DNA of 43,401 bases. It comes from an uncultured Schlesneria sp. GTDB taxonomy: Bacteria; Planctomycetota; Planctomycetia; Planctomycetales; Planctomycetaceae. The translations under genes and the position numbers were made by a program. Shown one piece after another: positions 1 through 4,716 of this stretch; positions within the stretch are counted from its first letter, which is position 1, and the number at the start of each line of letters is the position of its first letter. The stretch lies in assembly GCA_903840265.1 (NCBI GenBank), contig CAIMFH010000071.1:1-43401 (forward strand), in the 5' to 3' direction. A model generated the notes under the pieces. That model was not told the origin of the DNA. It did no database searches and saw only the letters and a list, made by a program, of their open reading frames with translations.

Positions 1-136
1 GTTCCCGGACGGCTGCGATCGCAACCTTCGCCTTGAAACTCACACTGTGAGACTTTCGCTTCCCTGGCATGCTTTCCCTTCAAAATGGAACCTCGGAAAT
101 ACTACCTTATTTCCTGGCCCAGTTTTTGGGGTCCAT
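1..136. other. Non-coding leader before the tRNA cluster
   Basis: No convincing gene is visible. The reading frames here are short and continue across tRNAs. There is a 7-bp hairpin, GGAAATA (95-101) with TATTTCC (108-114). A weak sigma70-like pair, TTCAAA (79-84) and TACCTT (103-108), could drive the tRNA cluster, but the match is poor and is not annotated as a promoter. Confidence 0.4.
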
Positions 137-240
137 CGTAGCGAGAAAGTAGGGAGTCGAGCAGAGGTGATAAGAATGTTTTTTCTACTCTCTACTTTCT
201 CCCCTCTACTCTCTCGACTTCCGTGGCAACACGGAAGTCG
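137..240 (+). repeat. tRNA-cluster spacer repeat, copy 1
   Basis: First of five related spacers. A purine-rich arm (about 143-166) partly pairs with a pyrimidine-rich arm (about 182-215, full of CTACTCTCT). Then comes a perfect 10-bp hairpin, GACTTCCGTG (216-225), loop GCAA, CACGGAAGTC (230-239), ending two bases before tRNA-Gly. The loop is a GNRA tetraloop. The stem differs from copy 2 by a compensated base pair (T-A here, C-G there), which supports a folded RNA. Confidence 0.75.
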
Positions 241-241
241 C

Positions 242-313
242 GTGCCCTTGGCCGAGTGGCAAAGGTGCCAGACTTCCAATCTGGACAGGCGGGTTCGATT
301 CCCGCAGGGCACT
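242..313 (+). tRNA. tRNA-Gly (TCC)
   Basis: The 7-bp acceptor stem GTGCCCT/AGGGCAC is perfect. The anticodon stem CCAGA/TCTGG encloses loop CTTCCAA, giving anticodon TCC. The T stem GCGGG/CCCGC carries loop TTCGATT. The discriminator base is T, as usual for bacterial tRNA-Gly. CCA is not encoded. It is the first tRNA of the cluster, two bases after the GNRA-capped hairpin of spacer copy 1. Confidence 0.93.
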
Positions 314-318
314 TTCGA

Positions 319-393
319 TGCGGGGTAGTTTCTGTTGGTAGAAATTCGTGGCTTTGAACCACGAGTTCGCTGGTTCGATTCCAGCCCCCGCAA
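319..393 (+). tRNA. tRNA-Gln (TTG)
   Basis: Acceptor TGCGGGG/CCCCGCA with a weak T1-A72 first pair, a known trait of tRNA-Gln. The D arm GTTTC/GAAAT has a loop with GG. The anticodon stem CGTGG/CCACG encloses CTTTGAA, giving TTG. The T arm is GCTGG TTCGATT CCAGC. Discriminator A, no encoded CCA. Five bases separate it from tRNA-Gly, so both are likely on one precursor. Confidence 0.94.
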
Positions 394-400
394 TTGTTTG

Positions 401-485
401 GGAAGCCATCCGACCGGATGAGGGACCTGTCTTGAAAACAGGCGACGGATAACACCGTTTGTGGGTTCGAGTCCCACGGTTTCCG
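401..485 (+). tRNA. tRNA-Ser (TGA)
   Basis: Class II tRNA of 85 bases. Acceptor GGAAGCC/GGTTTCC with one G-T wobble, discriminator G as in serine tRNAs. The anticodon stem CCTGT/ACAGG encloses CTTGAAA, giving TGA. A long variable arm precedes the T arm GTGGG TTCGAGT CCCAC. CCA is not encoded. It follows tRNA-Gln by seven bases. Confidence 0.94.
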
Positions 486-504
486 TGCGTCCAAATTGCT
501 TTGC

Positions 505-627
505 GATTAGGACGCAGAGAGTAGAGGGTGGAAAGTAGAGAGTAGAGAAGACGGCTATGCACTGCGTTTTTCTACTCACTACTTTCTCCTCTCTACTCTC
601 TCGACTTCCGCGGAGACGCGGAAGTCG
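505..627 (+). repeat. tRNA-cluster spacer repeat, copy 2
   Basis: Contains the longest stem of the family. A 31-base purine-rich arm (516-546) pairs with a 31-base pyrimidine-rich arm (571-601), by my count 27 Watson-Crick pairs, 2 G-U pairs and 2 mismatches. A second perfect hairpin follows, GACTTCCGCG (603-612), loop GAGA (a GNRA loop), CGCGGAAGTC (617-626), two bases before tRNA-Ala. Such a long double-stranded RNA would be a plausible RNase III substrate (inference). Confidence 0.78.
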
Positions 628-628
628 C

Positions 629-699
629 GGGCTCATGGTCCAATAGGAAGATCTCGGTCTTGCACACCGAGGATTCGGGTGCAAGTCCCGATGAGTCCA
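629..699 (+). tRNA. tRNA-Ala (TGC), structurally degenerate
   Basis: Acceptor GGGCTCA/TGAGTCC with G3-U70, the alanine identity pair. Anticodon stem TCGGT/ACCGA, loop CTTGCAC, anticodon TGC. Discriminator A. Two parts are abnormal. The D loop is only about four bases (AATA, 642-645) and lacks the conserved GG. The T loop reads TGCAAGT (680-686), so base 55 is G instead of the near-universal U. Both lost elements normally make the D-loop/T-loop contact. It may be a specialised or decaying tRNA. Confidence 0.8.
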
Positions 700-806
700 C
701 TGCGGCTGCGCCGCAGAGAGAGTAGACGGGAGAGAGTTGAGAGTAGAGAAGAGCGAATGCAGTCGATTCTTGTCTGCGTTCTACTCTCTCGCCCGCGAAG
801 CGGGCG
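700..806 (+). repeat. tRNA-cluster spacer repeat, copy 3
   Basis: Three hairpins in series. First TGCGGC-tgc-GCCGCA (701-715), starting two bases after tRNA-Ala. Second a perfect 11-bp stem GAGAGAGTAGA (716-726) with TCTACTCTCTC (780-790) around a large loop with alternative pairings. Third GCCCGC-gaa-GCGGGC (791-805), ending two bases before the next tRNA. The same order is seen in copies 4 and 5. Confidence 0.78.
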
Positions 807-807
807 T

Positions 808-880
808 GCCCAGGTATGCCAACGGATGAGCAACTCGTCTTAAACACGAGTGTCTGTGGGTTCGAATCCCGCCTTGGGCA
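808..880 (+). tRNA. tRNA-Leu-like (TAA) with a short variable loop
   Basis: Acceptor GCCCAGG/CTTGGGC (one G-T pair), discriminator A. The anticodon stem CTCGT/ACGAG encloses CTTAAAC, giving TAA, a leucine anticodon. The T arm is GTGGG TTCGAAT CCCGC. The D stem is only 3 bp (TGC/GCA), with GG in the loop. The variable region is only five bases (TGTCT), whereas bacterial leucine tRNAs are class II with a long variable arm. Total length 73. The anticodon is clear; what LeuRS does with it is not. Confidence 0.78.
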
Positions 881-894
881 GATCAGGAATGAAC

Positions 895-978
895 GCGTCG
901 GCTGGGCATTGGCGTGCCTAGGTGGCTGTAACCCACCCGCCCCCAGGGGCATTGCAGGTTCAACTCCTGCCCGACGCA
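895..978 (+). tRNA. tRNA-Tyr (GTA)
   Basis: Class II tRNA of 84 bases. Perfect acceptor GCGTCGG/CCGACGC, discriminator A. Anticodon stem GGTGG/CCACC, loop CTGTAAC, anticodon GTA. A GC-rich variable arm (CCCC/GGGG) precedes the T arm GCAGG TTCAACT CCTGC. No encoded CCA. G34 makes it a normal substrate for queuosine insertion; queF lies at 28744-29106. Confidence 0.95.
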
Positions 979-1093
979 ATGCGGCTGTGCCGCAGAGAGA
1001 TTAGATCGGGGAAAGTAGAGAAGAAGGAACGCAGCTGTTTCTTGTCCACTCTCTGCTTTCTCCCGTCTACTTTCTCGCCCGCCCAGGCGGGCG
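979..1093 (+). repeat. tRNA-cluster spacer repeat, copy 4
   Basis: Begins two bases after tRNA-Tyr with TGCGGC-tgt-GCCGCA (980-994). It continues with a purine-rich arm and, after a loop, a pyrimidine-rich arm rich in TCTAC and CTTTCTC (about 1046-1075). It ends with a hairpin CGCCCGC/GCGGGCG (1076-1093), one base before the next tRNA. The first stem is identical to copies 3 and 5 while its loop varies (tgc, tgt, ttt). Confidence 0.75.
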
Positions 1094-1094
1094 C

Positions 1095-1169
1095 GTCCGA
1101 GTACGCAAATGGAAAAGCGGCCAGGTCGAGAGCCTGGTGATTTTGTGGGTTCGACTCCCACCTCGGACA
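1095..1169 (+). tRNA. tRNA-Leu-like (GAG), short variable loop, C33
   Basis: Perfect acceptor GTCCGAG/CTCGGAC, discriminator A. D stem CGC/GCG with GG in the loop. The anticodon stem CCAGG/CCTGG encloses TCGAGAG. With a standard seven-base loop the anticodon is GAG (Leu), but position 33 is C where U is nearly invariant. The variable loop is short, unlike class II leucine tRNAs. T arm GTGGG TTCGACT CCCAC is perfect. The fold is sound but the decoding identity is doubtful. Confidence 0.7.
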
Positions 1170-1193
1170 CTGGATGAAGTGAACAGAGAGATT

Positions 1194-1265
1194 GGGTCTG
1201 TAGGTGTTCCGGAAGCATACCGCTTTGGTAAGGCGGCAGACCGGGTTCGACTCCCGGTGAGTCCA
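1194..1265 (+). tRNA. tRNA-Thr (GGT), chimeric-looking acceptor
   Basis: Anticodon stem CCGCT/GGCGG, loop TTGGTAA, anticodon GGT (Thr). T arm CCGGG TTCGACT CCCGG is perfect. The acceptor stem is poor: GGGTCTG against TGAGTCC gives two G-C pairs, then G3-U70, U-G, a C-A mismatch, U-G and G-U. The 3' acceptor strand and downstream hairpin match those of the tRNA-Ala at 629-699, so the 3' part may be copied from it. G3-U70 is an alanyl-tRNA synthetase determinant. Confidence 0.72.
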
Positions 1266-1376
1266 CTGCGGCTTTGCCGCAGAGAGAGAGTGGATGGGAG
1301 AGAGTAGAAAGTAGAGAGGACTTGCTCGGTCTACTCTCGACTTTCTCCACTCTAATCTCTCGCCCCGAAGCGGGCG
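1266..1376 (+). repeat. tRNA-cluster spacer repeat, copy 5
   Basis: Begins right after tRNA-Thr with TGCGGC-ttt-GCCGCA (1267-1281), then a purine-rich arm (about 1282-1320), a loop, and a pyrimidine-rich arm (about 1331-1360). It ends with a weaker GC hairpin, CGCCC/GGGCG (1361-1376), two bases before tRNA-Ser(GCT). The order is the same as in copies 3 and 4. Confidence 0.73.
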
Positions 1377-1378
1377 TT

Positions 1379-1466
1379 GGAAGGTAGCCGGATACGGTTG
1401 GCCGGGGCACGTTGCTAACGTGTTTCCCCTTGACTGGGGATGAGTGTTCGAATCCCTCACCTTCCG
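1379..1466 (+). tRNA. tRNA-Ser (GCT)
   Basis: Class II tRNA of 88 bases. Perfect acceptor GGAAGGT/ACCTTCC, discriminator G. Anticodon stem GCACG/CGTGT (one G-U pair), loop TTGCTAA, anticodon GCT. The long variable arm has a CCCC/GGGG stem. The T stem GAGTG/CCCTC has one T-C mismatch, a mild sign of decay. A GGAGAC-gta-GTCTCC hairpin (1469-1483) follows and sits just before the next tRNA. Confidence 0.87.
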
Positions 1467-1487
1467 CTGGAGACGTAGTCTCCTTTG

Positions 1488-1559
1488 GCCTTGATGGTGA
1501 AACGGAGATCATTCCCCGCTTCGAACGGGGCGTTCCAGGTTCGAATCCTGGTTGAGGCA
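1488..1559 (+). tRNA. tRNA-Arg (TCG)
   Basis: Acceptor GCCTTGA/TTGAGGC with two wobble pairs, discriminator A. D arm GTGA/TCAT with GG in the loop. Anticodon stem CCCCG/CGGGG, loop CTTCGAA, anticodon TCG. T arm CCAGG TTCGAAT CCTGG. It is preceded by a short perfect hairpin (1469-1483) instead of the large spacer module. Confidence 0.9.
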
Positions 1560-1589
1560 CTGAATAGGATCGACGACGGTGATGAAGAC

Positions 1590-1677
1590 GGAAGGGCCAC
1601 CCGATGGGCGACGGGAACCGGTTGGAAGCCGGTCGAGCACTTGCAGTGCCTTGCGGGTTCAACTCCCGCCCCTTCCG
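1590..1677 (+). tRNA. tRNA-Ser (GGA)
   Basis: Class II tRNA of 88 bases. Perfect acceptor GGAAGGG/CCCTTCC, discriminator G. Anticodon stem ACCGG/CCGGT, loop TTGGAAG, anticodon GGA. Variable arm GCAC/GTGC. T arm GCGGG TTCAACT CCCGC. It is the last tRNA of the cluster and the third serine isoacceptor here. No encoded CCA. Confidence 0.94.
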
Positions 1678-1744
1678 CTACGAGCGTAGTTTGGCACGTG
1701 CTTCGGACGAATTAGCATGCAATATTCGACGATGAATCGTCCAA

Positions 1745-1781
1745 TAAAAAAGAGAGTCACAGGCATTCGCTGTGACTCTCT
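1745..1781 (-). terminator. Rho-independent terminator of the cyanophycin synthetase pair
   Basis: A perfect 12-bp stem, AGAGAGTCACAG (1751-1762) with CTGTGACTCTCT (1770-1781), loop of seven. The A run at 1745-1750 reads as a T run on the - strand right after the stem. There is no T run on the + side, so it acts for the - strand gene that stops at 1802, not for the converging tRNAs. Confidence 0.88.
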
Positions 1782-1801
1782 GAATTGAGCGACTGGTCGC
1801 C

Positions 1802-4426
1802 TCAGCGGCTGGCGGTCATGTGTTCGGCGGCTAGCTTTGGTAGCAGTTGCTGGACGAAGGCGATCGCTTCTTCTACCTGATCGGCCTGGATCAATACCAG
1901 GTCGCCAGGGTGCATGCGTCGCAAGGTCATTTCGATCGCGACCATCTCGCCCCGAGTTTCGAAAACGCGGTGTGACTGCATCCGTTTGCCCAAGGCCAAG
2001 CCTTGTCGCATCAGGCTAATGACTTCGCCGTCGGCTCGACCACGTCGGCACTGATCTTCGTACAAGACCATTTCGTCGAAGCCGTTCGCGATCAATTCCG
2101 CCTGGTGGATAATATCTTCATCACGTCGATCACCAGCGGCGGTGTAGACAATCAGTCGTCGTTCGTGCGGCATTTTGTCGAACGCTTCGCACAGGGCGAC
2201 CAGGGCGGCTGAATTGTGGCCGTAATCGATCACGATCGTCGACCCGCGGAACTGCACGACGTTGAATCGAGCAGGCACCTTTTGCGAATCGTTGACGAAC
2301 GTCTCCAAGGCATGACGAATCACTTCGAATGGCACGCCAAGCGTCCAGGCCGCCGCTGCGGCAGCCATGGCGTTCTCGACCTGGAAACCGATCAGGCCAC
2401 CGAATGTCAGAGGGACCGAATCCAGCAGAGCGATACGAGCTTCCCACGACCCTTCGGAAGCCATGATGCAGTTGTTCTGCACATAGACAACCTTGCCACC
2501 CTTGGCCCGATGAGCGGCCAGGATCGGATTGTCGATCGACTTGGAGAAGTACAACACTTTACCAGGGCAGTATTCGGCCATCGCGGCGGTCAGCGGATCA
2601 TCTGCATTCAGGACGGCATGTCCATTTGGAGCGACCGCTTCGACGCAGACGCGTTTAACGCGAGCCAACTGTTCGACGGTATCGATCCCATTCATTCCTA
2701 GATGGTCGCCGTCAGCGATGTTCGTGACGACCGCGGCATTGCACAGGTCAAAGCCAAGGCCTTCGCGAAGGATCCCACCGCGAGCCGTTTCGAGAACCGC
2801 GGCTTCGACAACAGGATTGGCCAGCACGGTGCGGGCACTCTTCGGTCCGCTGCAATCGCCAGTATCGATTCGTCGGTCGTCGATATAGACGCCATCGGTG
2901 CAGGTCATACCGACGCGCTTACCAGTGCTTCGCAGGATGTGAGCCATCAGGCGAGTCGTCGTCGTCTTCCCATTCGTTCCAGTGACGGCGACGATTGGAA
3001 TTCGGCCATCATCGCCTGGTTCGAACATCGTCCCGACGATTGCTTCGCCGACTGGACGACCTTTACCGTACGAAGGCTCCAGGTGCATTCGCAGGCCAGG
3101 CGCGGCATTGATTTCGACAATCACACCACCCTGTTGTTCCAAGGGGCGGCTGATATCCTGGCAAACCACGTCGACGCCGGCGATATCGAGTCCGACCATG
3201 CGGACCCCTTCGACGACGCGAGCGGCGACTTCGGGGTGAACCAAGTCCGTGACATCCATCGCGGAGCCGCCGGTGCTCAGGTTCGCATTACGGCGAATCA
3301 GCACCACTTGGCCAGCTGCAGGAATTGAATCGACAGTCAGACCCTGCTCGGCCAGCACTCCGCAGGCGATTTCGTCCAGGCGGAGTTTGCTGAGCGACGT
3401 GGCGTGATCTTCGCCCCGTCGAGGATCCTTGTTGGCTTCGTCCACCAACTGCGTAATGGAATAGCGACCGTCGCCCATCACTTGAGGCGGTTCACGGCGG
3501 GAAGCCGCGACCAATTTGTAGCCGATGACCAGCAGACGGTAGTCGGAACCGGGAGCGAAACGCTCACACAGGATTTCGCTCCCTTCTTCAATCGCGGCCT
3601 TGTAAGCGGCGATGACGCTTTCACGGTTCGTCAGATTGACCGCAACCCCGCGACCCTGGTTTCCATCTTGCGGTTTGATGACGACGGGGAGTCCGATTTC
3701 CAGAGCTGCTTCCCAAGCGTCGTCGGCGCTCGTGACTGGGCGACCTTTGGGGACTGGAACCCCGATCGCAGCCAGCAAGTTTTTGGTCAGTTCTTTGTCT
3801 TGGACAATTGATTCGGCAACCGCAGAAGTTTTGTCAGTCTCAGCGGCGAGGATTCGGTGTTGCTTAGAACCGTATCCAAGTTGAACCAAACTGCGATCAT
3901 TTAGACGGCGCGCCGGAATTCCCAAGGCCCAAGCGGCGCGGACGATCGAACCGGTGCTGGGACCGAGGCGAATTTGTTGATCGAGGCTACGGATCTCGGC
4001 GATGCGGGGAGCAGGATCAAATGGCAGATCTCGAACCAGTGATTTCAGGAAATCAGCGGCAACATCCAAGGCCAATCGACCTACAGGCTCTTCTTTATAT
4101 TCAGCGACGACGCGGTACTGTCCGGCGTCTTTCGTTTCGGCCACGCGGCCCACAGAGACTGTCGAACCGGCTTGGTTCTGCAGCTCAATGGCAATGCGGA
4201 CAACGAGTTCCGCCAAGGCCAACCCCGGATTAAAACTCCAGCCGGACTCCTCATTATCACCGAGCGGAGAGGATGATCCCGCCAGGAAAGTGGCAGCTCG
4301 TCGATGGATGGATTCCATATCGAGAGCGGCGATTTCGATGTCAGAAACGTCGAGAATAGTCTCGAGAACCGTTTTCTGTGACCAAATATTCGGACCACGC
4401 AAAGCTCGCGTTTTGCCCAGTTCCAT
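1802..4426 (-). CDS. cphA: Cyanophycin synthetase, second copy (CphA'-like), N-domain motif lost
   Basis: Cyanophycin synthetases add Asp and Arg to a poly-Asp backbone using ATP, building a nitrogen store in the cytoplasm. The 874-residue product has the family layout: N-terminal domain (1-160), ATP-grasp domain (about 215-480), and a Mur-ligase-like domain with P-loop GTNGKTTTTR. The start at 4426 is chosen because the family begins near the RALRGPNIW motif (residues 7-15); an in-frame extension to 4549 looks like leader. Where its neighbour at 4714-7329 has H-T-L-E-H in the N domain, this copy has E-L-V-V-R (73-77), so the primer-forming hydrolase site is probably dead. Both ligase sites look intact. 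It is transcribed after the other copy and ends at the 1745-1781 terminator. It may depend on primers or extend polymer made by the first enzyme (inference). Confidence 0.9.
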   Translation of the reverse strand: MELGKTRALRGPNIWSQKTVLETILDVSDIEIAALDMESIHRRAATFLAGSSSPLGDNEESGWSFNPGLALAELVVRIAIELQNQAGSTVSVGRVAETKDAGQYRVVAEYKEEPVGRLALDVAADFLKSLVRDLPFDPAPRIAEIRSLDQQIRLGPSTGSIVRAAWALGIPARRLNDRSLVQLGYGSKQHRILAAETDKTSAVAESIVQDKELTKNLLAAIGVPVPKGRPVTSADDAWEAALEIGLPVVIKPQDGNQGRGVAVNLTNRESVIAAYKAAIEEGSEILCERFAPGSDYRLLVIGYKLVAASRREPPQVMGDGRYSITQLVDEANKDPRRGEDHATSLSKLRLDEIACGVLAEQGLTVDSIPAAGQVVLIRRNANLSTGGSAMDVTDLVHPEVAARVVEGVRMVGLDIAGVDVVCQDISRPLEQQGGVIVEINAAPGLRMHLEPSYGKGRPVGEAIVGTMFEPGDDGRIPIVAVTGTNGKTTTTRLMAHILRSTGKRVGMTCTDGVYIDDRRIDTGDCSGPKSARTVLANPVVEAAVLETARGGILREGLGFDLCNAAVVTNIADGDHLGMNGIDTVEQLARVKRVCVEAVAPNGHAVLNADDPLTAAMAEYCPGKVLYFSKSIDNPILAAHRAKGGKVVYVQNNCIMASEGSWEARIALLDSVPLTFGGLIGFQVENAMAAAAAAWTLGVPFEVIRHALETFVNDSQKVPARFNVVQFRGSTIVIDYGHNSAALVALCEAFDKMPHERRLIVYTAAGDRRDEDIIHQAELIANGFDEMVLYEDQCRRGRADGEVISLMRQGLALGKRMQSHRVFETRGEMVAIEMTLRRMHPGDLVLIQADQVEEAIAFVQQLLPKLAAEHMTASR

Positions 4427-4630
4427 GATTCGCTTGTCTTTCGATTCCTGATTTTGGCCTGCTAAACTGACTCCGGCAGGCTCCATCGCCGCCGTCGCTC
4501 TCGTCGATTGCGGCAATAAGCCACAGTCAACGCATCCTAGATCGAGCACCTCAAACTTGGGGAGTCCTTCAGCAGGGCTTCTGGCCGACGGCGCGCACCG
4601 TCAATCACCAGCCTGATCACTACAACAGCA

Positions 4631-4716
4631 ATCTGTATGCCGCATACAGATCACAAGCTTGAACCAGTGCCTCCGGCACTTGGATTGGCATTGGTCTTCA
4701 ATACCAATCTGGTTCA
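4631..4716 (-). repeat. Nested inverted repeats between the two cyanophycin synthetases
   Basis: Two structures lie side by side. ATCTGTATG (4631-4639) pairs with CATACAGAT (4643-4651). Next, TGAACCAG (4660-4667) pairs with CTGGTTCA (4709-4716), enclosing two further hairpins, AGTGCC/GGCACT (4666-4680, sharing two bases with the outer arm) and ATTGGT/ACCAAT (4690-4708). The outer arm overlaps the stop codon of the upstream gene. No T run follows, so this could be an RNA-processing or attenuating structure rather than a classical terminator. Confidence 0.55.

Noticed and set aside
137-1376. Possible CRISPR array from the repeated GAGAGTAGA-type blocks
   Set aside because: The repeats are imperfect, longer than CRISPR repeats, self-complementary, and alternate with tRNA genes instead of short unique spacers. 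No cas gene is present.
40-1715. Several overlapping open frames on both strands across the first 1.7 kb
   Set aside because: They read through eleven tRNA genes and their spacers; the proteins have no domain and repeat only because the spacers repeat.
1745-1781. Terminator for the + strand tRNA cluster
   Set aside because: The stem would form in that transcript too, but no T run follows on the + strand; the T run is only on the - strand side.
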